NCBI GenBank assembly: GCA_944349655.1
Contig: CALVNL010000010.1
Span: 1-49,810, forward strand
Direction of reading: 5' to 3'
Origin: an uncultured Clostridia bacterium
GTDB lineage: Bacteria; Bacillota; Clostridia; Christensenellales; DTU072
Length of the DNA: 49,810 nucleotides
Positions 19,441 to 29,450 of this stretch are shown piece after piece; position 1 is the stretch's first letter; every line of letters starts with the position of its first letter. The translations under genes were made by a program, and so were the position numbers. The notes beneath the pieces were generated by a model that had not been told where the DNA came from, made no database searches, and saw nothing but the letters and a program-made list of their open reading frames with translations.

Positions 19441-19477
19441 GTATTATATTATTTATAATATATATGGCGAAAATTAT

Positions 19478-19502
19478 AAAAAAAACGTCGCAAGAAGCGA
19501 CG
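19478..19502 (-). terminator. Intrinsic terminator of the 29-19.5 kb surface operon
   Basis: CGTCGC (19502-19497) and GCGACG (19491-19486) on the minus strand form a 6-bp stem around a TTCTT loop, followed by eight Us. The stem begins right at the AlkD stop codon and isolates the operon from the giant lipoprotein gene. Confidence 0.88.
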
Positions 19503-19503
19503 C

Positions 19504-20259
19504 TTAAATATCTTTTGCGGATAATTTCCTTCTTTTTATCAATTCCGAATAAAGCAATTTATCCTCTGAGGATATACGATAACTTTCTTTCGCTTTTTGA
19601 AATGTTTTTATATATGTAAAATCATTTATTTTTTTGCAATTTTCTAAAAAATCAAGCACGACGTTTTTGTGACGAATAAGCGCCGTCGCAAGCAACCACG
19701 CACAAGCCATGTCCACATAATAATATTTTCCGTAAGGAACCGAAGAAAGCATATCGATGATTACTTCCGTTTCCCCTGCAGGCAAAACGCAATCCAATAA
19801 AATAATTATTCCGCACCGAATTTCAAACTCTTTTTCGCAGGAAATCAGCCTTTTGGCAAATGCTTTTACCGCACCGTACTCGGAAGAAGAATATTTCAGA
19901 CACGATACCGTGCCGTCGCACAACGCCCAGTTATCGAAAGTACTCATCAAATCCGCCAGCATTTCCTCTCTTTCGGAAAAACCGCGTTTCTTGTCGGCGG
20001 CAAGCGTTTTGCCGAGGATAAGGTCGGTTTCATAAACCTTGTTTTTAGGAAATTTCAGCAAATTTTCGTAACCGCTTTTCAATAAATATTTTGAAATATT
20101 TTTTATATCCGAAGATTTTATTCCTAAAATTTGAGCTTTTGTTTTTATTATTTTAGCGTCAAAATCGGACTTTTCTTGCGTGGAGAATTGTTTCAGATAA
20201 TCACAGAATTTTTCAAAACTCAAATCTTCGACAGCAATGCCTTCAAAGGATAGTTCCAT
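19504..20259 (-). CDS. AlkD-like DNA glycosylase (alkylation repair, HEAT-like repeats)
   Basis: A 251-residue all-helical protein of the AlkD family, which removes positively charged alkylated bases such as N3-methyladenine and N7-methylguanine without flipping them out. Family residues are visible: NWALCD at 110-115 supplies W111 and D115, and YYYVDMACAWLL at 179-190 supplies W188, close to W109, D113 and W187 of the characterised Bacillus enzyme (numbers from memory). Length fits the family (about 230-250). It starts 6 nt after the stop of the 383-residue surface protein gene, with only a weak, distant AGGA site, so it is probably cotranscribed and translated at low level. A repair enzyme at the end of a surface-protein operon is unusual and may be chance. 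Confidence 0.85.
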   Translation of the reverse strand: MELSFEGIAVEDLSFEKFCDYLKQFSTQEKSDFDAKIIKTKAQILGIKSSDIKNISKYLLKSGYENLLKFPKNKVYETDLILGKTLAADKKRGFSEREEMLADLMSTFDNWALCDGTVSCLKYSSSEYGAVKAFAKRLISCEKEFEIRCGIIILLDCVLPAGETEVIIDMLSSVPYGKYYYVDMACAWLLATALIRHKNVVLDFLENCKKINDFTYIKTFQKAKESYRISSEDKLLYSELIKRRKLSAKDI

Positions 20260-20265
20260 AATTTT

Positions 20266-21417
20266 CTAATATTTCCTGCGGAATACCGCAAACAAAATCA
20301 CCACCAGCAAAACTACCGCCACGCCCACTACGCAGAGAGCCACTATAGTGACGGTATTGGCGCCTTCTATGGGCGTCAGCACTACGTATTGTCCGAAGCC
20401 CACCGTCTTGAAATTCAGATATCCTTTGCTTTCGGCGGCATTGATTATGGAATAAGTCCCGTCGTCGGCAAAATGAACCACCCGATAGGTCTTTTTGCCC
20501 GTTGCCGAATCTTCAAGTTTTATGGAAACGTTTACGTTTTCGGTTATATCCACCTTATCGCCGTCGAGATACATATTGATGACGAAAGCGTCTGTTTGCC
20601 TGTATTCGTCGAATAAACCTATGCTGTCGTAATACTTATCGATTTTCTCGGAAATCGCCGCATACGTTACGTCGGCTTTATTGATACCGGTATGTACGAA
20701 CTCCAACGTGTAATAAGGACTGAAAGAGCCGGTTAGCGTCAACAGAGTAGCACCGTTTTCCACCACAGTCCTGGTTTTATCGGGATTGGGGTTTATTACT
20801 ATTACCGCCCCCACGTAAGTAAAACGGTAAAGAGAACTCGACGCAAGTACAGGCACTACGGTAAATCCCGTCGTCGGTAACTTAGGCACGTTCTGAATAA
20901 TTGCAGGCGCGTCCAGTACGCTTTCGTTTTCTCCGTTGACGAAACCTTCGTATTCCACAGAGGTATAATACTCCTCTCCTTCGTCTATTTCGACGTAAGA
21001 CAGTCCGTTTATTTTTGCCGAAACTATAAGCTCTTTTTTGGAAACGGTATAAGAAACCGGTACCGTATAAATTTTACCGTTATAATTTATATAGACTTCC
21101 GTAGAATATGTTTTGGGTACCTTAACGTCCAAATCCGCGGAAAAAGAAATATCCGTTGCGGGAATGGTTTCCGCCTTTCCGTCCACGGTGAATTCCGTCG
21201 CTTCGTAAAGCGGATTGACCTTTTCGTCAAAGGAGGCGAATTTTCCTCCGTAGATGAACGACTCTCCGCAATATACCACCTCTTCCGTCTGTTTTACGGA
21301 GAATATCGGATCTGCGGCAAAAGCCTTAGTTCCCGAAGCAAGTCCTGCAACCGCCCCCGAAACGAGCATCAGGATAAACAATATTATAAAAGGTAAAACG
21401 TTTTTTCTCGTATTCAT
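20266..21417 (-). CDS. Membrane-anchored surface protein with signal peptide and C-terminal helix, 383 aa
   Basis: An N-terminal Sec signal (basic MNTRKN, hydrophobic 8-25, cleavage likely near AFA-AD about 33-36), an extracellular part with a beta-rich MBG/Ig-like region, and a closing domain whose YRVVHFADDGTYS (311-323) resembles the last domain of many Gram-positive surface proteins. A membrane helix (about 355-378) and a short basic tail RRKY end it. The ATG directly follows the TAA of the 2612-residue gene, with GAGGG inside that gene's last codons as ribosome binding site, so translation is coupled and the two products may act as a pair. An internal LPTTG (180-184) is not a sorting signal. 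Function unknown. Confidence 0.85.
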   Translation of the reverse strand: MNTRKNVLPFIILFILMLVSGAVAGLASGTKAFAADPIFSVKQTEEVVYCGESFIYGGKFASFDEKVNPLYEATEFTVDGKAETIPATDISFSADLDVKVPKTYSTEVYINYNGKIYTVPVSYTVSKKELIVSAKINGLSYVEIDEGEEYYTSVEYEGFVNGENESVLDAPAIIQNVPKLPTTGFTVVPVLASSSLYRFTYVGAVIVINPNPDKTRTVVENGATLLTLTGSFSPYYTLEFVHTGINKADVTYAAISEKIDKYYDSIGLFDEYRQTDAFVINMYLDGDKVDITENVNVSIKLEDSATGKKTYRVVHFADDGTYSIINAAESKGYLNFKTVGFGQYVVLTPIEGANTVTIVALCVVGVAVVLLVVILFAVFRRKY

Positions 21418-24400
21418 TTATGCCCTCAGTTTTACTATCAGCAAAGCCGCTCCTATCATAAGCACTCCTACGGCTATTCCGACGTAAAGCACCCAATCGT
21501 AATTTTTATCCGAAGTCAAAACCACGGAATCGGTCAATATGGCAAACGCTTCGAGCTTATCGGTATCGACTACGATATAATCGCCGTCTCTTCTTCCTTC
21601 CAGCATAGTTACGCTTCCGTCGGAATTTATCCTTGCCACGTAGTAAACGCCGTTTTCCACTGCGGAATTATCGAGGAAAGTTTTTGCGTAAATCTTTACC
21701 GTCATCGTTCCGCCGCCGTTCATCTGCACGCTTCCGTCGCTCATTCGCAAATAATACAGTCCTGCTATTTCATAAGACGCAAACTCGGCGTTATCCAGTT
21801 TATATATATCCAGTATGGTATTGTACTGGCTGTATTCCAGAGTATCGGCAGCCCTTACCACTAAACTAACGTCCGACCCGAAGGAACCTTCCACTATAAC
21901 TTCTCCGCCTACCCCGAAAGAATTGGAAGGCGTGGATTGCTGTACGAGAGGCTTATTGAGAGTCAATATACCGAAGTCGTAAGACAGAATATAATTGTCC
22001 GAAGTAGCTTCGTAAGGCAAAACTTTGTATATTCCGCTTTCGGTAGGAATGCCGTCTATTTCTTTCCCCGTCGTTGCGTCGAAATAACGTACCGAAGGCA
22101 ACGAAGTCAACACTGCGGAAATACTTTCTCCCGCAACCGCACCGGTGCAGCTGAAGTCGAAATTTATCGTTTCTCCGACGACTTTGGTCAGGTCTTTTAC
22201 GGAAACGGTGGCGTTCACCTTGTTGATGGTAAACAAAGTCGCGTAATTGTCTAACAAGTTGAAGTTACGCATATCGTTATTCGCTACGGCGCGGTATTCG
22301 CCCGCTCCCGAAGGATATCCGCTGCCGAGAGGCGTTTCGCCGTAATTGTAGGGAACGTACTCTCCTCCTACTTTTTTATCGAAACTCATCGTCGGATAAT
22401 AAACGTTACCCTGATATTCGAAGTAAACGTCCGCAACGAAAGCCTTTCCGTTATAATCGTAGGACGAAAGAATATTGTTTATAAGATGCACGTCTCTGCG
22501 TTTTACGGTAAAGGTTTCCTCCCTTTCGGAATACTTGAAATTCTGCGTTTCCTCGTGTATCGCGACTGCCTTGTAAACTCCTGCGTCGGCTTTGGTAATG
22601 TCGGGGATAAGTATGCCGTTGCCGTCGTAATAGGACACGTTAAGCAACTGGCTGTAGTTACCTACGCCGTAAGCTATGGCTGTAAGAGCGTTGATTATCG
22701 ACCCGTAGGTCTGGACCGCGTCTCCGCCGAACACTATATCCACCGTAGCCTTATCTATACGCAGATCGATTTTCTTACTGGTAGGATTGTAGTTGGGACT
22801 GTTTATGGTCAACGTGACTATATATGTTTCGGCATTGGTGGGAGGAAGTTCGCTGTCGTAATGAATGGTCTCGCAAAGGAAATTCATCACGTATTCGGGT
22901 TCTTCGTAGGTGTTGCCGGAAATTCTTACGCCGGTAACTACAGGCACAACCGAATGGGGCTGCCCGTCGTATTCCACCACCATAATGTTAATAAGCGCGT
23001 TCCCCTGCTCGTCGAAAAATCTTATGTCTGCCGTAGCGGGCAATATTCTGCCGATAATACGGAAGAACTCTCCGTTTTCGTCCGTTTCGAGATCGCTGAT
23101 ATCGAGTTTATAGTTTCCGCTGTCCACGTCGGAACCGTATATCCTTATATATACGTCCGACGCTTCACCGAACTCGTCGTGAACGTCTTTCCTTTCAAAA
23201 CGGCTGAGTCCGAGATCGAATACTATATTGATAACGTCCCCTTCCACGGGTCCGCTCAATTCTATTTCGTTCCCCTGAGCGTCCTTAGTCTTGGTGAAAA
23301 TATAGTTATTGCTCTGAATAAGCCCTTCGGGTATAGTGGTTTTTCCGTCGTAAATTTTTTCCACCTTGTCGCCGGGTATTACGTCTAAAGGTCGTTTGGT
23401 TATTTCCAGCACAGGATAAACGGTGTCTTCGCCTACCGTGCCGTAACGCACGTTCACGTTGTAGTTGCGTGAAATTCCGTATTCGTCGGAAAATACCGTA
23501 CTTACGGAATACTGTCCTACGTTATAAGGCAAAATAATCTGATTAAGCGAGTCTTTTATTACGTAATAAGGATGTATGAGTCCCAATCCTTCCACTTCTT
23601 CGGTCTGCCCGCTTACGAAAGTATTGATATGACGGATATAGAAAACGTTTTTGTAATAAGCTATCTCGTCGTCTTCACCCAAAAATCCTTCGTAAACAAC
23701 GGCATATTCGGGATAATTTTCCGTTTTGTCGTACACTTTGGAGGCGTAACCTTGCCCTTTACTTACCGACGTTCCGGAAATCGAAGACACGAAATACATA
23801 TCCAGTTCGGCTTTCGTTATTTCGAAATAATAATATTTTTCCGGGACGGCATTGAAGTTGACGCTGGCTTCCACGCTTATGGCGAAGACGTATCCGCCCA
23901 CGTCCTTGCATCTGTCGGCGTCCCCTATATCCGCCTCTGTGATATTCTCCTTATCTTCGCCTATGAAAACTCCGGCAAAAGTGATATATACGTGAGCTAT
24001 TTCGAACGAAGTATCGATTTCCACGGGATTAGACGGACTTCCCGTCACTCTGAGAACCGACGGTTCCTGATCCAGACCGTTGTACGTGCGGTAATCGGTA
24101 TATTCTCCGTTGTCGTCTATAAATCCGTAAACGATAATCCAGCTTTCGGCTTTTTTGATCTGGAAATCGATATCCGAGAAACTATGATCGAAATAATAGT
24201 TTCCGGGGGCGGTTCCGCCCACGCTTCTTATGGCGTATTTACCGGAATTGACTCCGACGTCGGACCAGTCGATGAAAGGATCTACTATTTCCGCAAGAAT
24301 TTCCTCGTTTTCACCGTCGTTTCCTATCCAACCGGTATATTCGTAGTAAACGTGTTCCTCTACGGACTCGTTGCTTTCGCCGTAAACTTTATAAGGACCG

Positions 24401-27400
24401 AATCCCTCTTCGAAAGCAATGTTTACGATAAGCTGTTTTTTATCTATATTGAAGCTGTAGGTGTAAACCTTCGAAACGTAGTTAGCGTTATAATTTTCGT
24501 CCGAAACGTGGTTGACGTAATATGTAACGGTCCAGCTCCCTACGTTAAGCATTACGGGTCGTACGGAAATATTATAATTTACTTCGGGCAGCTTTGCGCT
24601 TATGGCAAGTGCGGCATCCTCGTTGTAAACAGGATCGCCGACGTTGTATGCATTCTGATTTACCGCATACAGAACCCCGTCGTAAGCCGTAACCACGCCT
24701 ATTCGTCCGTCGGAATAATCTTCACCCGCCACCGTTAAAGAATATCCGAAAGCGGCTTCATTTCCGTTGTAGGTTTGATAATAATAATTTCCGCTCGAAT
24801 TATAAAATATATCCTGCGACGGAGAGGGATTGAATACGAAATTATCCGATTTCAGTACTTCCAAAGTCACATTGAATTCGTAATCCGTTTCGCTTTCACC
24901 GCCGAAATACACGTTGGCGGTATTGGTTATCTGAGAATGAACTCCGAGTATGTAAGTACCCGTATCGATTATGTCCCCGGTAAAGTTTTCGCCGTCTTTC
25001 GTCACCGATACTATCTCTACCATTCCCCAGTCAAGCATCGTCGATATGGTTCCGCCAGATACTATTCCCGAAAAATAAGCGTTGAAGGGATGCAGTTCAT
25101 ACGGTTTACCGCTGTAAATTACGCTGTCGGTATCCATTCCTTCGATCAGTTCGAGTTGGGTTCTGGTAACGGTAAAATGAAGCGTCAGTCTTTCGTCGCT
25201 CACGTCATAGTTGGATGAGGACGCTCCCTGCGAGGTATCGGGCTTGGCATAAGCTTTAAGAACGTATTGTCCCGCTTCCACCACGCTGGTCTTGGTTTCG
25301 TCCTCAACTTCGTCCATAACGATTTCACCCCCGAGAGGACCGTAACCGATAACGTACATCGCCAGCAATCCGGGACCCCCGGTGACTTTATAATCGGGCA
25401 TAACGTCGTTACCGGTATAATTTTTCTGCTGATTGTCGGCAGCTTCCAGAACCAAAGGTTTGCGTTTGACGTAAAGCGTTTCGGCGTGATAACGGAAGGT
25501 GTAATTGTGTTTGACCGCCCCGGCAGGTACCACGGCATTGATATGCGAACCCGCCGCGTCTACTCCGTCGGGCAGATTTATCGTCACGGTTGCCTGTGTG
25601 TCCGTACTCTCTTGCCCGAATTCCTCTCCGCTGATAAATCCGGAGTATAAAACGAGATTGCCGGTGGACAAATCTTTATTGTAAACGTAAACCTTGTTTC
25701 CTTCCTCTTCGTCGGCAACGATTTCTCCGTCGCTATTGGCAATTACGGTATGGTCTTCTATATTATCTATATATCTGAAATCGTCGTAAATAAGCTCCTC
25801 GTCGCCATAGACCCTGAACGGGAAAGTCACGTAAACGTCTACGTATTTAGGTTTAATTTCTATAACCATACTTATCGTATAGGAATTATAGTTTGTAGTC
25901 GTGGGAATAGCGAGTTCGATATAATACGTTCCCGCAATTACCATTCCGAGAATGTCGGAGTCTACAAAGTTGTGTTCGTGTCCGGGTTCGGTACAAGCGG
26001 AAACGAAAGACTCTATGTTGAGAAAAACCGTAAAGTCGGGATAATCGTTTGAAAGTTCCGCATATTCCTTATGATTTCCTATATCTATAGTCCCGTTGGT
26101 ATAAAGTAAGGACGCGTTTTCTTCAGACGTATATTCGATGTATACGTTTTCGTTGATTTTGATATCGTCGGAATCGACGTCGAGTTTGTTTATAAAAAGA
26201 TAAGCGTACTCGCCGTCAAAATTCAAAGTATAATTCGGTAAAGAATAATTATTGTTGATTTCCAATCTGTATCTGTCGTTCTCGCTTTGGGAGCTGGTGG
26301 TGTATTTGTTTATATCTACAGGTGACGACGGATCGGAAGTATCCACCCAGCTTAGAAGGTTAAACGCTCTTAAAACTTCGGAATAATATTCGTCGGGATT
26401 TGCAAAAACTTTATTCAGCGTAAAATCGCTGACGGGATAATACGTAGGATTCCAGACAAATCCCTCCCCTTCGAGAAATCCGCTGATTTCGAGTTTGACG
26501 TAAGGTACGTTATAGAAATTTGCTTCGATAAAACTCTGACTTCTGTATCCGTAAGAACCCAGATCGCCGTCCTCGTTGGCTAAATAATAATAATAGTAGT
26601 CTTCCGTCAGCAAAAGTCCGTCTTCTCCTACGTCCACCCCGGCTCTCCCTACTCTGACGGCAACGTACATTGTCTGATTATATTCCCTTTCGTAATTGAC
26701 TTCCACGAAGGAAATATTGAGTTCCCGTTTATAAATGGTGCCTATTTCCAAATTGTCGGTATATCCGGTATTATTTTTGATATTGTCTTCGTCTATGCGA
26801 TAACTGTTTATATAATCGGCAAAAAGTTCATCTGCGCCGATGGCTCCTTCCTTCTTTACGATGGCGTAAGAAATGTTGAGCGGAACTTCCTCTCCCGCAC
26901 CCGCATAAGCGTAAGAAGCCGTGGCTTGGAATTCTACTAAGGAAGTGTCGGAAGGCAATAATCCTTCGGCTGTAGCATAAAAATCTTTAAGAACGTTTGT
27001 TCCGTCGTATACTTTTTCTTTAACCAAAGACTCTATGGTTACGGTTACCGTCTTAGGATTGATTATAATGCTTTGCGGAACGCCGAGATTTACTTGCAAT
27101 ACTTCTGTTCCGCTCTTGTCTTTCACCGAACAAACGCCTGTATCCACGGTAAGTTTGGCGGAAGTGATTTCGTTGGAGTAAACCACGTAAACGTCGTAAA
27201 GGAAGAAGTATTCTTTCGCAAAGAACCTACCTTCGTAAAAACTGTATTCCGTTCCTTCGGAATCCACATATCCCGTGACGGCTTCCGAACCTTCCTCTAT
27301 CTTTCTTCCGCTCCTGAGTACTAAATACAAAGTATTGTACTGGCTGTCCTGCGAAACCGAAAGAGTGTTGTTCTGAATTACTATTTTCCAGTTGGGCTGA

Positions 27401-29256
27401 ACTATCGGAGACAACACGCCGCCGCGTTCTATCGCGCCCGCAACGACGAGATATTCGTTGAAATCGAAAGCGGTTATCCTTTCCTTTTCTCCGTATTCGT
27501 AGGTATTGACGAAAGCGGGTTTTCCCCCGTCCGCCGAAGTCCCCTGCGAAAAACGAACGCTGAGTTGGTTAGCCGTAATGGTAAACAATCCGCTCAGAAG
27601 GAATTGTCCCGCGGTATCGCTCGTAAAAGGATTGAAAACATAGGAAGACGGATCTCCGTATCCTTCGCCCTGTCCCACTACGGGAATATAGTTCCTGCTG
27701 GAAAAATAAGCGTCCCTTTCGTTTATCATATCGTTAATGGCATAAAACGCGATATGTAAATTGACCGATTTCTTATCGCCCATCGAACTTTCGGTAAAGA
27801 CGGAGCCGGAAAACACGAATAAGCTTTTCTCTTCTATGTAGTGCGAAAGGTTAATATAGTCGGTCTCGAGTCCGTTCATATAATTAGTCCAGTCGGAAGG
27901 ACTGATGACTTTATTGGAAAACAATACCGTAGCGTCGGTATTACCGTCGTATTCTTTGGAATAATTGGTGTTAAAGCCGGTAGCGTTCTGTAAATCGAGA
28001 TACAGTTCCCTCTTTTCCACTACAAAGAATTTCTCAAAAACCTCTCCGTTGAGCGAAACGCGCAGAGCGGACATATCGTGATCGAGTTCTTGTTTGGATT
28101 CTATCCTCAGCGCATAAGTTCCTGCGTTTGTTACCGCGGTGGTTTGCGGAATAAGTTCGTATGCGTAGGAAAGTATCCCTCCGTCGTCGTCGTATTCGTT
28201 AGGCGTGGCTATATACCAGGACAGTTCGAGATAATCCGCCAGTCCCGTAAGGTTGGTCAAGTCGGAACTAAGCCCCGGTTCTTTATTTTCGGTCTGTCCG
28301 GGAATAGCGTTAATCCAAAAAGCCGTTATCGTTTTGAAAAAACGTAAATCCGAATTCGATACGTTGTAATCGGTCGATTTGGTTGAGAAAACGAAATTTT
28401 CCCCGCCTACCGGCATAGTATCGGAGTGTAAAGAAACGACGTCCCTGAAATCGTCGGCTTCTCCGTAAGTGCGGTTTTGGGCGGAAATACCGAAGTTTTC
28501 TCCGTAGCTGTTGATTTGATTTGCGTCAATCTGTATATCCCCGTAAAAAAGCACGTGCCCCGGCACGCCGCTTTCGGCACTGGTATCAAAACTGGAGCAT
28601 TCCACATTGGCGTTTTTCACGTCGGTTGCGCCGGAAACGGTAAATCCGTCAAAATAGTTCGTAAGGTTGCCGAGAAAAACGCCTACCACGATAACGCCGT
28701 CGAAACGATAATATCCGGGTTTGCTGACGGAATAAATATTTATCGAATCGTACACCGTTCCGTCGAAAGCCGTTCCGCTTACGTCAGCGCTTTGCAACAC
28801 GGCGTAAGGCTTGCTCGTGTCGACAGTTCCGTCGTCAATTTCGCTTCTGGAATAAACAACGGGTTCTATATTGAAAGTTTCAGTATAGATTTCTTGATCT
28901 GAAATAAATTTTTCAATCGTTACTAAGGCGGTAGCTGCCAGAACCCTCTGACCGCTTAAAGGATAACTATTCAGAAAACTCTGAACGGGATCGTCGCTCA
29001 TAGCCGATTTGAATGCGTTGATTTCGACAACGTCTTCCGAGGAATAGTAATATTTCTGGAAAGAATCGTATTCGGTTTCCGAAGGCAAGTTCAGATCGTT
29101 GGCCACAACGGTATATTCCACACTTTTAAGGGCGTAATTATCTCCGAAGGCGGGGGTATCGTGTTTTACGTTCAATGCGAATAATACCGTAGCGATAAGC
29201 AGAACGATAAAGAACAACGCATAAACTGTTTTGACCCAAAAATGTTTTGCCGACAT
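21418..29256 (-). CDS. Giant membrane-anchored MBG-module surface protein, 2612 aa
   Basis: A 7.8-kb gene coding for a protein with an N-terminal hydrophobic segment (about 9-28; uncleaved anchor or signal), an extracellular rod of roughly 14 or more MBG/YDG-type modules, and a C-terminal helix (about 2588-2608) ending in KLRA. Module starts recur as a K-R/K-x-L-like strand followed by a YDG or YGD box (for example EKVYDGTN, RVYGDEEL, EKIYDGKT, VEYDGQPH). These beta-grasp-like repeats are found in large adhesins of gut bacteria. The start is set by GAGGTG 4 nt upstream of ATG, with a good promoter 35 bp before. The product is tethered by its C-terminal helix, not by a sortase signal. Partner binding is unknown; adhesion is inferred. 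Confidence 0.9.
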   Translation of the reverse strand: MSAKHFWVKTVYALFFIVLLIATVLFALNVKHDTPAFGDNYALKSVEYTVVANDLNLPSETEYDSFQKYYYSSEDVVEINAFKSAMSDDPVQSFLNSYPLSGQRVLAATALVTIEKFISDQEIYTETFNIEPVVYSRSEIDDGTVDTSKPYAVLQSADVSGTAFDGTVYDSINIYSVSKPGYYRFDGVIVVGVFLGNLTNYFDGFTVSGATDVKNANVECSSFDTSAESGVPGHVLFYGDIQIDANQINSYGENFGISAQNRTYGEADDFRDVVSLHSDTMPVGGENFVFSTKSTDYNVSNSDLRFFKTITAFWINAIPGQTENKEPGLSSDLTNLTGLADYLELSWYIATPNEYDDDGGILSYAYELIPQTTAVTNAGTYALRIESKQELDHDMSALRVSLNGEVFEKFFVVEKRELYLDLQNATGFNTNYSKEYDGNTDATVLFSNKVISPSDWTNYMNGLETDYINLSHYIEEKSLFVFSGSVFTESSMGDKKSVNLHIAFYAINDMINERDAYFSSRNYIPVVGQGEGYGDPSSYVFNPFTSDTAGQFLLSGLFTITANQLSVRFSQGTSADGGKPAFVNTYEYGEKERITAFDFNEYLVVAGAIERGGVLSPIVQPNWKIVIQNNTLSVSQDSQYNTLYLVLRSGRKIEEGSEAVTGYVDSEGTEYSFYEGRFFAKEYFFLYDVYVVYSNEITSAKLTVDTGVCSVKDKSGTEVLQVNLGVPQSIIINPKTVTVTIESLVKEKVYDGTNVLKDFYATAEGLLPSDTSLVEFQATASYAYAGAGEEVPLNISYAIVKKEGAIGADELFADYINSYRIDEDNIKNNTGYTDNLEIGTIYKRELNISFVEVNYEREYNQTMYVAVRVGRAGVDVGEDGLLLTEDYYYYYLANEDGDLGSYGYRSQSFIEANFYNVPYVKLEISGFLEGEGFVWNPTYYPVSDFTLNKVFANPDEYYSEVLRAFNLLSWVDTSDPSSPVDINKYTTSSQSENDRYRLEINNNYSLPNYTLNFDGEYAYLFINKLDVDSDDIKINENVYIEYTSEENASLLYTNGTIDIGNHKEYAELSNDYPDFTVFLNIESFVSACTEPGHEHNFVDSDILGMVIAGTYYIELAIPTTTNYNSYTISMVIEIKPKYVDVYVTFPFRVYGDEELIYDDFRYIDNIEDHTVIANSDGEIVADEEEGNKVYVYNKDLSTGNLVLYSGFISGEEFGQESTDTQATVTINLPDGVDAAGSHINAVVPAGAVKHNYTFRYHAETLYVKRKPLVLEAADNQQKNYTGNDVMPDYKVTGGPGLLAMYVIGYGPLGGEIVMDEVEDETKTSVVEAGQYVLKAYAKPDTSQGASSSNYDVSDERLTLHFTVTRTQLELIEGMDTDSVIYSGKPYELHPFNAYFSGIVSGGTISTMLDWGMVEIVSVTKDGENFTGDIIDTGTYILGVHSQITNTANVYFGGESETDYEFNVTLEVLKSDNFVFNPSPSQDIFYNSSGNYYYQTYNGNEAAFGYSLTVAGEDYSDGRIGVVTAYDGVLYAVNQNAYNVGDPVYNEDAALAISAKLPEVNYNISVRPVMLNVGSWTVTYYVNHVSDENYNANYVSKVYTYSFNIDKKQLIVNIAFEEGFGPYKVYGESNESVEEHVYYEYTGWIGNDGENEEILAEIVDPFIDWSDVGVNSGKYAIRSVGGTAPGNYYFDHSFSDIDFQIKKAESWIIVYGFIDDNGEYTDYRTYNGLDQEPSVLRVTGSPSNPVEIDTSFEIAHVYITFAGVFIGEDKENITEADIGDADRCKDVGGYVFAISVEASVNFNAVPEKYYYFEITKAELDMYFVSSISGTSVSKGQGYASKVYDKTENYPEYAVVYEGFLGEDDEIAYYKNVFYIRHINTFVSGQTEEVEGLGLIHPYYVIKDSLNQIILPYNVGQYSVSTVFSDEYGISRNYNVNVRYGTVGEDTVYPVLEITKRPLDVIPGDKVEKIYDGKTTIPEGLIQSNNYIFTKTKDAQGNEIELSGPVEGDVINIVFDLGLSRFERKDVHDEFGEASDVYIRIYGSDVDSGNYKLDISDLETDENGEFFRIIGRILPATADIRFFDEQGNALINIMVVEYDGQPHSVVPVVTGVRISGNTYEEPEYVMNFLCETIHYDSELPPTNAETYIVTLTINSPNYNPTSKKIDLRIDKATVDIVFGGDAVQTYGSIINALTAIAYGVGNYSQLLNVSYYDGNGILIPDITKADAGVYKAVAIHEETQNFKYSEREETFTVKRRDVHLINNILSSYDYNGKAFVADVYFEYQGNVYYPTMSFDKKVGGEYVPYNYGETPLGSGYPSGAGEYRAVANNDMRNFNLLDNYATLFTINKVNATVSVKDLTKVVGETINFDFSCTGAVAGESISAVLTSLPSVRYFDATTGKEIDGIPTESGIYKVLPYEATSDNYILSYDFGILTLNKPLVQQSTPSNSFGVGGEVIVEGSFGSDVSLVVRAADTLEYSQYNTILDIYKLDNAEFASYEIAGLYYLRMSDGSVQMNGGGTMTVKIYAKTFLDNSAVENGVYYVARINSDGSVTMLEGRRDGDYIVVDTDKLEAFAILTDSVVLTSDKNYDWVLYVGIAVGVLMIGAALLIVKLRA

Positions 29257-29291
29257 AACGCACCTCAGAAAGATAGTTTTATGTTAATTAT

Positions 29292-29321
29292 ATTATATTA
29301 TAATATATTATGACAAGTCAA
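29292..29321 (-). promoter_or_regulatory. Promoter of the surface-protein operon
   Basis: TTGACT (29321-29316) and TATAAT (29297-29292) on the minus strand, spacer 18 nt. The region is a run of overlapping TATAAT-like sequences, so the exact start may vary. Confidence 0.7.
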
Positions 29322-29403
29322 CCCCCAAAATCTTCCGCTAAGACAAAGTAAAAAACTAAAATTATTTTATAAATTTCCCCTTTACAAAGCTAAAATCCTA
29401 AAT

Positions 29404-29431
29404 AAAAAATCCGCCGTTTCCGACGGATTTT
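29404..29431 (-). terminator. Intrinsic terminator of the pfkA-typA operon
   Basis: On the minus strand an AATCCG arm (29429-29424) pairs with CGGATT (29413-29408), with a CG/CG inner pair across one mismatch and a GAAA-type loop, followed by a U-rich run (29409-29404). Confidence 0.8.
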
Positions 29432-29450
29432 AACACATTGAAAAAAAGGA

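Noticed and set aside
18031..19458. 475-codon open frame antisense to the giant lipoprotein gene
   Set aside because: No ribosome binding site and no recognisable protein; long antisense frames arise from codon bias in the real gene.
20866..20880. LPTTG sortase-like motif in the 383-aa protein
   Set aside because: It is internal and not followed by a membrane helix and basic tail; the real C-terminus is anchored by a helix without a sorting motif.
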